Shown here one piece after another: positions 7,607 through 14,477 of a stretch of 58,268 nt of DNA. The stretch is from Candidatus Woesearchaeota archaeon. GTDB lineage: Archaea > Nanobdellota > Nanobdellia > Woesearchaeales > GW2011-AR9. The DNA lies in NCBI GenBank assembly GCA_018696595.1, contig JABHQW010000007.1:1-58268 (forward strand). Reading direction: 5' to 3'. Below the pieces are notes generated by a model. The model was not told the origin of the DNA. It did no database searches and saw nothing but the letters and a program-made list of their open reading frames with translations. Both the position numbers and the translations under genes were made by a program. How positions within the stretch are numbered: the stretch's first letter is position 1; each line of letters begins with the position of its first letter.

Positions 7607-7903
7607 TTAACCATAAAGTGCAATCCCCCCTAAAATAAAGATATAACAAATCAACCAAAGAACATAAGTGATGATAATTGGCTTTTTCTTATGTATGCTT
7701 CCGTAGGCTATCCAAACAAGTGCAATTAATATGTAGGAAAGCCAAGCAATCGCTGATACTCCACTCGCATTTTTTCCAATCCAAATTTTAGTTATTTGAG
7801 GAATCGTCATCGCCAATCCAAAAAAACCGGAAGAATAAATCAAAGTGTCAATTAGTTTTTCTTTTTTCGCTAGAAAAGTATATCTTGTTTGGTTTTCTTT
7901 CAT
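7607..7903 (-). CDS. SemiSWEET / PQ-loop transporter
   Basis: 98 residues with three membrane segments, the size of a SemiSWEET half-transporter that works as a dimer. The PQ-loop motif is in the first segment (MTIPQITKIWIGKNASGVS), followed by AIAWLSYILIALVWIAYG. Family members carry sugars or other small solutes across the membrane by facilitated diffusion; the solute is not predictable. It lies among the micro-protein genes of cassette unit 7. Confidence 0.85.
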   Translation of the reverse strand: MKENQTRYTFLAKKEKLIDTLIYSSGFFGLAMTIPQITKIWIGKNASGVSAIAWLSYILIALVWIAYGSIHKKKPIIITYVLWLICYIFILGGIALYG

Positions 7904-7975
7904 TTTCCATGCTAACCATAAATTATATGTTGAAAAGAAAAAAGATATTTGGGAATAAAAAATTGTCTTAAAGAC

Positions 7976-8071
7976 TTATTTTTTCTTCCCTTTCTTTGCT
8001 CCTTTTTTGGATTTCTTACCAGAAGCTTCTGCTCCAGCTGCAATCTTTGCTTTCCTTGATTTAGTTGCCAT
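7976..8071 (-). CDS. Polybasic micro-protein, 31 residues
   Basis: ATG at 8071 preceded by GGAGGT at good distance. The product is MATKSRKAKIAAGAEASGKK followed by SKKGAKKGKKK: about half Lys, otherwise Ala/Gly/Ser. It resembles the other MA(x)K-starting polybasic peptides at 8326 and 8387. A nucleic-acid-binding or charge-partner role is possible but is inference. The strong ribosome site argues that it is translated. Confidence 0.6.
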   Translation of the reverse strand: MATKSRKAKIAAGAEASGKKSKKGAKKGKKK

Positions 8072-8090
8072 TATATTTTACCTCCATTAT

Positions 8091-8258
8091 TCAGTCATAA
8101 TCATACTTGTAAGCCCAATCGTCATCATCTGGGTTGGTCTTCTTTCTGTTAGAACCTTCAAGGTTTCCCTCTTCGTAATCTTCTAACTCTGCAGAATCTT
8201 CTCCAAACCATCCAATGAAACTAAAGTTCTCATCTTTAAATTCTTCAGTATCTTTCAT
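8091..8258 (-). CDS. Acidic micro-protein, 55 residues
   Basis: ATG at 8258 with GGTGAGG upstream. The product is strongly acidic (MKDTEEFKDENFSFIGWFGE..., ending DDDDWAYKYDYD) with a short basic patch NRKK in the middle. It shares with the 36-residue product at 8482 a run of four Asp followed closely by Trp and a Tyr/Asp end. It follows the polybasic genes in the same direction. Confidence 0.6.
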   Translation of the reverse strand: MKDTEEFKDENFSFIGWFGEDSAELEDYEEGNLEGSNRKKTNPDDDDWAYKYDYD

Positions 8259-8325
8259 TTTCCCCTCACCATCTAATTGAAAAAAAGAAAAAAAATTTAA
8301 AACAGAGATTTCCTCTCAAAGAGAG

Positions 8326-8358
8326 TCACTTTTTCTTTTTTCCTTTCTTTTTAGCCAT
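8326..8358 (-). CDS. Possible 10-residue polybasic peptide
   Basis: ATG at 8358 with GAGGTG upstream encodes MAKKKGKKKK and a stop. It is extremely short and could be a remnant of the related 25-residue gene next to it, but the ribosome site and the same MAKKK start make it worth recording. Low confidence as a functional gene. Confidence 0.35.
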   Translation of the reverse strand: MAKKKGKKKK

Positions 8359-8386
8359 TGTGGAATCCACCTCATCAAGATTTTTT

Positions 8387-8464
8387 TTACTTCTTTTTTT
8401 TCTTCTTTCCTTTTTTTTTACCTTCTTTAGACTCAGCTGCAGCTTTCTTTTTCTTTTTGGCCAT
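8387..8464 (-). CDS. Polybasic micro-protein, 25 residues
   Basis: ATG at 8464 preceded by GAGGTGA. The product is MAKKKKKAAAESKEGKKKGK followed by five Lys. It has the same organisation (Lys run, Ala-rich patch, Gly/Lys tail) as the 31-residue product at 7976. Located between two acidic micro-protein genes. Confidence 0.55.
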   Translation of the reverse strand: MAKKKKKAAAESKEGKKKGKKKKKK

Positions 8465-8481
8465 TTATTTCACCTCATTTT

Positions 8482-8592
8482 TTAATAATCCTTGTCCCAA
8501 CGATCATCATCATCAGGATCAGGTTCTTCTTTGTCCTCATCTTCAAAATCTTCGTCATTACCTTCATTTTTCTTCTTCTTTCTTGGCGGCAT
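8482..8592 (-). CDS. Acidic micro-protein, 36 residues
   Basis: ATG at 8592 with a perfect GGAGGT upstream. The product starts MPPRKKKKNEGNDEDFEDED and ends EPDPDDDDRWDKDY: a basic head and a long acidic tail with four consecutive Asp before Arg-Trp. It resembles the C-terminal end of the 55-residue product at 8091. Confidence 0.6.
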   Translation of the reverse strand: MPPRKKKKNEGNDEDFEDEDKEEPDPDDDDRWDKDY

Positions 8593-8605
8593 TTTTTGTA
8601 CCTCC

Positions 8606-8737
8606 TTACAGTATTGCTCCGCAATAAGGGCAAACTAAAGAAAGCCCTTCCATTTTTGTTTCATCTACAAACACTTTACACTTCGGACAATAACAACCCT
8701 GATGGCTTTTTTTTGAAGAGGTGTTTTGGCTTGTCAT
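8606..8737 (-). CDS. Zinc-ribbon micro-protein, 43 residues
   Basis: ATG at 8737. The product has two CxxC pairs, C15-Y-C17-P-K-C20 and C36-P-Y-C39 (GCYCPKCK and VCPYCGAIL), spaced as in a small zinc ribbon. Such minimal ribbons are common in archaea as nucleic-acid or protein binding adaptors. No ribosome site is evident upstream. It is the gene nearest to the Lrp regulator. Confidence 0.6.
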   Translation of the reverse strand: MTSQNTSSKKSHQGCYCPKCKVFVDETKMEGLSLVCPYCGAIL

Positions 8738-8820
8738 TGTTGTTCAGAAAGAAAGAAAAGTACCTATATAATCTTGCGGTAGGTGAAATAAACCAAAAAA
8801 AGAAAATAAGTTTAAACTAA

Positions 8821-9378
8821 TTATTTCTTTTTCAGGAAGAACTCGTTAAGCGGGAATTCTTTCTTGTCAAGAATTTCATAAAGCAGACCTATCGGTGATT
8901 CTGTGATTATCTTCTCAGTGGAAAATGGATAAATATGTAAGATTTCAACTTCTCTGGAAAACTTCGTCTGCATTTTAGCAACGTATCTATCCATTTGATC
9001 TAAATCCTTAAAGCCCATAATCAATATATGGCTCGCTTTAGGCTCTGTGACACGATAAGCATTAATCACGTAGGGGATTTGCTTAATCCTCTGTGAAATC
9101 TGTTCATCACTATGAGAATCCCAGACTTCTGAAGTTAGCTTAATGATGAGCATCGCCATTACTTTAATCCCTAATTTCCTTAAATCAAGAATAGGCTGAT
9201 AGCCTTTAATTATACCTTTATCTTCTAACTTATGACGAATCTTAAAAACAGCTTGAGGAGAAAGACCCATCTTTTTAGCTATTTCTGTATCGGGCAATTT
9301 AGCAGACTGGATAATCGTCTTTAAAACTTCCTGATCATTTCTTGTTAAGTGGGGGTTCTCTGGGTCTGGCTGCTTCAT
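8821..9378 (-). CDS. Lrp/AsnC-family transcriptional regulator
   Basis: 185 residues. The N-terminal helix-turn-helix is at about residues 12-60 (LTRNDQEVLKTIIQSAKLPD and KKMGLSPQAVFKIRHKLEDK), followed by a RAM-type ligand domain at about 68-150 (KVMAMLIIKL..., SHILIMGFKDLDQMDRYV). The length is slightly above the usual 150-165, with a Lys-rich C-terminal tail. It probably controls its own transcription and perhaps the micro-protein genes downstream on the same strand. It is the first gene of unit 7 on the minus strand. Confidence 0.85.
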   Translation of the reverse strand: MKQPDPENPHLTRNDQEVLKTIIQSAKLPDTEIAKKMGLSPQAVFKIRHKLEDKGIIKGYQPILDLRKLGIKVMAMLIIKLTSEVWDSHSDEQISQRIKQIPYVINAYRVTEPKASHILIMGFKDLDQMDRYVAKMQTKFSREVEILHIYPFSTEKIITESPIGLLYEILDKKEFPLNEFFLKKK

Positions 9379-9707
9379 AGTAAGCTAAAATAACTAACAA
9401 CTTTAAAAGCATTTCTAAGAAATTTAAATAACTCTCCGCCCCATGGTTTTACTCTGCTTTGCAGTAATTGATATGCCTATTAGTGAACTACGGTGCCAGT
9501 GCGATTTTCGGCGGTAAAAATACTCTGCGATTTAATGTTCTCCGTGAGGAATTAATAAAAAAATTCTAGTCTCACTCCGAACTTAAATCTTGGTCTCCCC
9601 ACTCCGCAAACATATCACTGTAAAAGTAGATGTTTAAATCGAAAGAACCCGCTTCTGTAAGTCGCTATAATTCCCTAAATGTTTGCTCGTAAGTCGACGA
9701 ACTTAAC

Positions 9708-9801
9708 AGGAATTATGCGGTTGCGTTACTCAGGCTCCCCTCTAAAGGGGTCGCCCTGCGTTACTCACCCAAATGGCTTCGCCACTTCGCATAATTCCAC
9801 C
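9708..9801 (+). repeat. Foldable linker between units 7 and 8 (attC-like)
   Basis: 94 bp between the terminal GAACTTAAC of unit 7 and the initial GTTATACGTA of unit 8. It has GGAATTATGCGG at its left and CGCATAATTCC at its right, an 11 bp inverted repeat. Inside are two TGCGTTACTC copies around a variable stem (CCCC-TCTAAA-GGGG), and then ACCCAAATGGCTTCGCCACTT. It is near-identical to 12280-12364 except for the central stem. The order (outer 7-9 base arm, inner arm, folded centre, inner arm, outer arm) matches the general plan of integron attC sites. Confidence 0.75.
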
Positions 9802-9932
9802 GTTATACGTAATTTTTTATTTGCCTTGCCTTTGGCAACTTTCTTAGCTCTTTTCCTTTCCCATGCAAAGCTCAAGTAAAAACCGAAAAGAAAGCTTCGG
9901 GCTACGTCGGGAATGTTTAACGTTGGTACTTT

Positions 9933-10015
9933 CGTTTAGTCGGATAAAACAAAAAGAATTCAATTGAAACTGAATATAACATTGACTAAACGGCTTCGCT
10001 TCGCTACGACCCAAA
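9933..10015 (+). repeat. Structured insert in left flank of unit 8
   Basis: Arms CGTTTAGTC (9933-9941) and GACTAAACG (9984-9992) are complementary and enclose GGATAAAACAAAAAG, a small stem ATTCA/TGAAT and TATAACATT; the element ends with ACCCAAA. It occupies the same position in the flank, just after GG(T/C)AC(T/C), as the insert 6484-6566 in unit 7, with different arm sequence but the same architecture. Confidence 0.6.
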
Positions 10016-10122
10016 TTTTTTTAATGAATCTAAATCAAGTAATAATTACAAAATACTATTAATTTCAGATGAATTTATAAACTAATCCTGAAATTTTTAC
10101 GCTTAAATTGACAAATAAAGAA

Positions 10123-11172
10123 ATGGAATCATTGAACTTTTTGATAACTAATGCAAAAGCACAAACTTTTCCAGGAACAGTCTACAGCTTAAAGCAAGAA
10201 TTTAAAGGAAAAATAATTTCTGTATCTTATAAAGAAAACGCAATAGGTGCATTCCTTTCTGATAAAAATTTTATAATCTCAAAAAACGATTCTTCTCAAT
10301 ACATCAGAGAAATTTTGTCCATTTGTAAAGAAGAAAAAATCGATGTAATCATCCCACTTAGTATTGAAGAAAGAATTATTTTTCTTAAAAATAAACAACT
10401 GTTTGATGAAAATGAAATTAAGATATTCTCTTCAAGTATTGAATCAATTGAGAATGCAGAAAATAAAGTTTTTCTTTATGAACTTTGTAAGAAAAATAAT
10501 ATTCTAACTCCTTATTTTTATGTTGTTAATAATTATACTGACTTAAAAGAAAAAGCGTTATTATTAGGTTATCCACAGAAAAAAGTAATCATCAAACCAA
10601 TTAATTCTTGCGGTTCGAGAGGTTTAAGAATATTAAATAAAAAAGCTGATTACAAAAAAAACTTTTATAATATTAGAGCAGATTACACTGAAATTACTTT
10701 AAGTGATCTTAGAAATATTATTGGAAGTAAATTTAGAGATTTAATGCTTTGTGAATATATCTCGGGTGAAGAATATACCGTCGACTGTTTGCGTTTAACT
10801 GAACATCATTTTTCTTTTCCTAGAATAAGAAAAGAAGTAAAAAATGGATTAACATATGTTGGCCAGATGAGTAAGCATGAAGAAATAATTCAATCAAGTC
10901 AAAAATTAGCAAATATTTTGGATTTAACAACCGTATTTGGTTTCCAGTTTAGATTGAATGAGATGAATAAGCCTGTAATCATTGATTGCAACCCTCGAAT
11001 TCAAGGAACAATGATTATGAGCACTTTAGCAGAAGCAAATGTAATAGCTGCTGGGATTAAGATTTTGTTAAATAAAACTAAAGTAGAATTTAATCCTGAT
11101 TGGAACATGACATATTATAGATTCTGGGGTGGTGTTTCTGTTGGTAAAACGAAAAAAATAGTTAATTTTTAA
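10123..11172 (+). CDS. ATP-grasp ligase
   Basis: 349 residues from the ATG at 10123; a TTG five codons upstream is the alternative. The fold is visible: a Rossmann-like pre-ATP domain (about 1-110), the ATP-grasp core with VIIKPINSCGSRGLRIL (lysine and glycine-rich loop), LCEYISGEEYTVDCL, and the metal-binding end VIIDCNPRIQGT. It looks closest to the carbamoyl-phosphate-synthetase/PylC-type group. Such enzymes form an acyl-phosphate and ligate it to an amine; substrates are unknown. It converges on and overlaps by 11 bases the deacylase gene, and the two share cassette unit 8. Confidence 0.85.
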   Translation: MESLNFLITNAKAQTFPGTVYSLKQEFKGKIISVSYKENAIGAFLSDKNFIISKNDSSQYIREILSICKEEKIDVIIPLSIEERIIFLKNKQLFDENEIKIFSSSIESIENAENKVFLYELCKKNNILTPYFYVVNNYTDLKEKALLLGYPQKKVIIKPINSCGSRGLRILNKKADYKKNFYNIRADYTEITLSDLRNIIGSKFRDLMLCEYISGEEYTVDCLRLTEHHFSFPRIRKEVKNGLTYVGQMSKHEEIIQSSQKLANILDLTTVFGFQFRLNEMNKPVIIDCNPRIQGTMIMSTLAEANVIAAGIKILLNKTKVEFNPDWNMTYYRFWGGVSVGKTKKIVNF

Positions 11173-12106
11173 CTATTCCCAGATGGATGATTCTTGATCC
11201 AGCATAATTAACTGGATTAGTGTTTTTTCCGATAATAATTCCATTTTCAGGAGAATGATATTCTTTTATAACTTTTCCAAAGATATCACTTACAATTGCA
11301 ATTTTTTCTCCCTTTTTTACATTAGATCTCAACCCTGGTAAAACATTTAAAATTCCACCTCCTTTAGTGTTAATTCTTTGCGAACTAGTGCAAATAGTTG
11401 GATTAGTATTAATTGAAGTTTTTCCATCAATAATATTTAGATAAATTAAGCAGTTAACTATTCCTTTAACCGCATTAGAAATCACTTCATTTTGAAATTT
11501 GTTTGGGTCCCCCAATTCTAGAGTAATCGCTATTATTCCATTTTCATTTGCCTGTCTTCTCAGGGTTCCTTTTCCACCTATTGAATTAAGGATAATATCT
11601 GAATTTAGTAGTAATGACAAATCGTAAATAACTTTATTTTTCAAATTAGCTCTAACATAAAAAGAATTCACATTTCCAATTCTCGCTGTATGTAGATCAA
11701 GAATATAATCAAAATTTTTTATAACTTTATTAAAAATATTGAACGCATAAATACTACTCTCTGTGCCATTTTCCTTTCCAGGAAATTTATAATTCAAATC
11801 TCTTCCGTCAATAAAATTTCTTTCTTTTCTTAAAAAACCAGGCACATTAATTACTGGCACTCCTACAATAATTCCTTTTAATTTATTTAAATCAATTTCA
11901 TTAAACACTTTATGGATTACCAAAAGACCATTTAATTCATCTCCATGAACTAGTGCTGTTAATCCAAATGTTGGTCCCTTTTCTTTTCCTTTTAATACCA
12001 TAACTGGAACACTAATATCATGACCCAAACTATTTGAAACTATCTTTAACCAGCAACTTGTTAATCCTACTGGAAAATTATTAAAATCCAATTCTTTTAT
12101 CTCCAT
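11162..12106 (-). CDS. Succinylglutamate desuccinylase/aspartoacylase family (M14-like)
   Basis: 314 residues. Zinc ligands are visible in LVHGDELNG (HxxE) and the later His in ILDLHTARIGN; the catalytic Glu candidate is in ITLELGDP. The family removes acyl groups from amino acids or peptides (AstE, AspA and relatives). A C-terminal beta domain (GGGILNVLPGLRSNVKKGEK...) resembles the barrel-sandwich tail of this family. Pairing an ATP-dependent ligase with a deacylase suggests a make/trim step on a common amide, but substrates cannot be read from sequence. Confidence 0.85.
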   Translation of the reverse strand: MEIKELDFNNFPVGLTSCWLKIVSNSLGHDISVPVMVLKGKEKGPTFGLTALVHGDELNGLLVIHKVFNEIDLNKLKGIIVGVPVINVPGFLRKERNFIDGRDLNYKFPGKENGTESSIYAFNIFNKVIKNFDYILDLHTARIGNVNSFYVRANLKNKVIYDLSLLLNSDIILNSIGGKGTLRRQANENGIIAITLELGDPNKFQNEVISNAVKGIVNCLIYLNIIDGKTSINTNPTICTSSQRINTKGGGILNVLPGLRSNVKKGEKIAIVSDIFGKVIKEYHSPENGIIIGKNTNPVNYAGSRIIHLGIVKN

Positions 12107-12279
12107 GAAGAGAGGTTTTATCCATAACTATAAAAATTTAATTGAATAAACCACATATATAATTGGTTTTACTCTGCTACGCAGTTATTGATAACGATTC
12201 ATTAAAAAAACTACAGTACCAACTACATTCCCGACAAATAAAAAACTCCGCAGACCATCAAAGGTCTGCTACGTATAAC

Positions 12280-12364
12280 AGGAATTATGCGGTTGCGTTA
12301 CTCGGGGCATCAAAGCCCCTGCGTTACTCACCCAAATGGCTTCGCCACTTCGCATAATTCCAAC
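12280..12364 (+). repeat. Foldable linker between units 8 and 9 (attC-like)
   Basis: 85 bp between TACGTATAAC and GTTATGC. GGAATTATGCGG and CGCATAATTCC form the outer stem; between them TGCGTTACTC occurs twice around CGGGGC-ATCAAA-GCCCCTG, then ACCCAAATGGCTTCGCCACTT. Against 9708-9801 nearly all changes lie in the central stem, where both sides change together. The following GTTATGC fits the integron core consensus loosely (GTTRRRY with one T). Confidence 0.75.
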
Positions 12365-13081
12365 GTTATGCTCAATTAATCTTTTCCTCTTTTCCAAAAA
12401 CATCTTTATTGCCAACTTTTGCTTTCTCAACTGTTATCTTAATCCTCTTAATTCTAGTTTCTTCACGTTTCCCACGTAAGATCCATCTATAAAAAACCTT
12501 TTTTAGAGAAGCAGAGTACTTTTCAAAATTATCTTTAGCTTTCTTATTTTTATCTAAAGCTTTCTTTAATTCAACAGGTATATCTGGATTTTTTGGAATT
12601 CCAAAATCATGTGTGGGCTTCATCAGACCTTCTTTGTAAAATTTCAAGCCTGAAGGAGTCATTTTTCCACGTTCAATCAACTGTTTACCATACCCGAGAG
12701 TGTTATCACTCCATTTACTATTTTTATTCCTTCTAGAAAATGTTCTGATATACCTTTCTTCATCTAATTTTTTAAGTGTAGTATCAATCCAACCAAAACA
12801 AATCGCTTCTTCCATTAATTCTCTGTGAGAAGGAGATGACTTACCTGTATGTTTCTTGTAAACTATAACTAAAACTTTATCTTCTTTATCATGATTCGTC
12901 ACTAACCACTTTCTAAAATCTATTCTATTGAATGCAGTTATTGTCTTCATAGTATCACCATTAATCTTTGATATCATTTAAACTTTATGGGTTTTTCTGT
13001 TTCAATATTTTATATTGGTTCAATACTCCACTTTTTGAAATCCCCTTATCCTTCAGACATATAGACCCCCCAGCACATAAC
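12365..13081 (+). mobile_element. Cassette unit 9 (YdeI-like protein), degenerate ends
   Basis: Starts GTTATGCTC and ends GCACATAAC, so only the first six bases are complementary to the end, and long flanking repeats are not obvious. The junction to unit 10 is CATAAC-ATC-ATTAAG, a one-base variant of the core. It may be a hybrid or decayed unit. Confidence 0.55.
12372..12950 (-). CDS. YdeI/OmpD-associated family protein
   Basis: 192 residues from the ATG at 12950, chosen because GGTGAT lies just upstream. Characteristic segments are FRKWLVTNHDKEDKVLVIVY, EEAICFGWIDTTLKKLDEER, and FSRRNKNSKWSDNT, typical of the YdeI/OmpD-associated ('bacteriocin-protection') family. The C-terminal region (AKDNFEKYSASLKKVFYRWI...) matches the family's second domain. 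Molecular activity of the family is not established. Single gene of cassette unit 9. Confidence 0.8.
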   Translation of the reverse strand: MKTITAFNRIDFRKWLVTNHDKEDKVLVIVYKKHTGKSSPSHRELMEEAICFGWIDTTLKKLDEERYIRTFSRRNKNSKWSDNTLGYGKQLIERGKMTPSGLKFYKEGLMKPTHDFGIPKNPDIPVELKKALDKNKKAKDNFEKYSASLKKVFYRWILRGKREETRIKRIKITVEKAKVGNKDVFGKEEKIN

Positions 13082-13084
13082 ATC

Positions 13085-14477
13085 ATTAAGTTCAATTTAA
13101 ACACACATCTTTATAACTGAGAAGCATATTTTGCAGTATATGGATACATCATTTAAAGATCTTAATCTGAACCCGCAATTAGAAAGAGCATTAACTAAAT
13201 TAGGATATAAAGTACCAACCCCGATTCAGTTGAAAGCAATCCCGGGTTTATTAGAAGGTAAGGACCTAATAGGTATTGCACAAACAGGCACTGGTAAAAC
13301 TGCAGCATTTGTATTACCAATACTGCACCGGATGGTTGAAAAATATCCTAGAAAAATTAGAACTTTAGTAGTTGCACCAACACGAGAACTAGCAGCACAG
13401 ATTGGAGAAAGTTTTACCCAATATGGAGAGTTCTTGAAGTTTAAACACACAGTTATCTTTGGTGGTGTTAAACAAGGAAAACAAGTTCAAGCATTAACTA
13501 AAGGAGTAGACATTCTTGTAGCAACACCAGGAAGATTATTAGATTTAATAGATCAAAGAAAATTAACTCTTAAAAATGTAGATTTTTTTGTCCTTGATGA
13601 AGCAGACAGAATGTTAGACATGGGATTCATTAATGATATTAAAAAAATAATTTCCAGATTACCTCATAAAAGACAATCACTATTCTTCTCAGCAACAATG
13701 TCTCCACAAATCAACAAACTTGCAAAGAGTTTACTTAATAACCCAATTCATGTTGAAGTTACGCCTCAAGCAACTACGGTAGAATTGATCAAACAAGAAG
13801 TCTTTTTTGTTGACCAAAAAGCTAAAGAACAGTTATTGCTTAAACTTTTGAAACATGAACACCTTACAAGTATTCTAATTTTTACTAGAACAAAACATCG
13901 AGCAAACAAAGTTGCTGTTTTCCTTAATAAGAATAATATTTCTGCCGATGCAATTCATGGCAACAAATCACAAAATGCAAGAACAAAAGCAATTAAAGAT
14001 TTTAAAACAGGTAAGATTAAAGTTTTAGTTGCAACTGATATTGCTGCACGAGGGATAGACATTCCAGAAATTTCTCATGTGATAAATTTTGAACTTCCTA
14101 ACGAACCAGAAAGTTATGTTCACCGGATTGGTAGAACTGCCAGAGCTGGAGCTAAAGGAACAGCATTTTCATTTTGTGCTGCTGAAGAAAGAAGTTATCT
14201 TCACAGTATTGAAAGATTGATCAAACAAAACATTGAAGTTATGGATCACACTTTTCATTCAGAGACTGCAAAAAACGCAGTAGGTGCAGCAGCCAAACCA
14301 GCACCAAAACAAAGAGGATCATTTAGATCAAAAAGCAAAAAATCATTTTCTAAAAAGTTTAAGCCCAAACACCGTTTTAAAAGAAGATAGTAATAGAATT
14401 AACTAAGGAGATAAACTGATTTATATTTTCTTTTTAAGATTATCTAGTGTGGGGGAGGGTCAGAATTAGCCCATAAC
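13085..14477 (+). mobile_element. Cassette unit 10 (DEAD-box helicase), degenerate ends
   Basis: Begins ATTAAGTTC after the core and ends CCATAAC (14471-14477); ends match only weakly. The junction after it is CATAAC-GTT-GTTAAGCTC (14471-14489), the last recognisable core in the array. The housekeeping-type cargo and weak repeats suggest that this is either an old unit or the chromosomal border of the array. Confidence 0.45.
13140..14390 (+). CDS. DEAD-box ATP-dependent RNA helicase (RhlE-like)
   Basis: 416 residues from the ATG at 13140; TTTATAA at about 13110 is placed for a leaderless start. All core motifs are visible: Q-motif (PTPIQLKAIP), AQTGTGKT, PTRELA, VATPGR, DEAD, SAT, IFTRTK, ATDIAARGIDI and HRIGRTARAG. 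The C-terminus is a basic, Ser/Phe/Lys-rich tail for RNA binding. It unwinds structured RNA, probably in ribosome assembly or cold adaptation. It is the only gene between the junction cores at 13085 and 14477. Confidence 0.92.
   Translation: MDTSFKDLNLNPQLERALTKLGYKVPTPIQLKAIPGLLEGKDLIGIAQTGTGKTAAFVLPILHRMVEKYPRKIRTLVVAPTRELAAQIGESFTQYGEFLKFKHTVIFGGVKQGKQVQALTKGVDILVATPGRLLDLIDQRKLTLKNVDFFVLDEADRMLDMGFINDIKKIISRLPHKRQSLFFSATMSPQINKLAKSLLNNPIHVEVTPQATTVELIKQEVFFVDQKAKEQLLLKLLKHEHLTSILIFTRTKHRANKVAVFLNKNNISADAIHGNKSQNARTKAIKDFKTGKIKVLVATDIAARGIDIPEISHVINFELPNEPESYVHRIGRTARAGAKGTAFSFCAAEERSYLHSIERLIKQNIEVMDHTFHSETAKNAVGAAAKPAPKQRGSFRSKSKKSFSKKFKPKHRFKRR

Larger units (their letters stand above)
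6414..9707 (+). mobile_element. Cassette unit 7 (Lrp regulator and micro-protein set)
   Basis: The largest unit. Left flank 6414-6600 and right flank about 9423-9707 are inverted copies: TATTTTTACCGCC against GGCGGTAAAAATA, CACTGGCACC against GGTGCCAGTG, TTCACTAATAGGCA against TGCCTATTAGTGAA, and GGGCGGAGAGTTATT against AATAACTCTCCGCCCC. Ends GTTAAGTTC (6414-6422) and GAACTTAAC (9699-9707) are perfectly complementary. The left flank is split by a structured insert (6484-6566). The junction to unit 8 is not the 3-base spacer but a 94 bp foldable linker. Confidence 0.8.
9802..12279 (+). mobile_element. Cassette unit 8 (ATP-grasp and deacylase)
   Basis: Left flank 9802-10035 and right flank about 12165-12279 are inverted copies: TTTTTTATTTG against CAAATAAAAAA, GTCGGGAATGT against ACATTCCCGAC, GTTGGTACT against AGTACCAAC, and TTTTTTTAATGAATC against GATTCATTAAAAAAA. 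Ends GTTATACGTA and TACGTATAAC are perfectly complementary over 10 bases. The left flank has two insertions, one with a hairpin (about 9822-9905) and the structured insert at 9933-10015. The flanking linkers on both sides are near-identical. Confidence 0.8.

Noticed and set aside
8358-8820. Plus-strand frames with Phe-rich translations opposite the micro-protein genes
   Set aside because: Their Phe/Ser/Pro-rich composition is the antisense of Lys/Glu/Gly codons, and they lack ribosome sites; they are shadows of the minus-strand genes.
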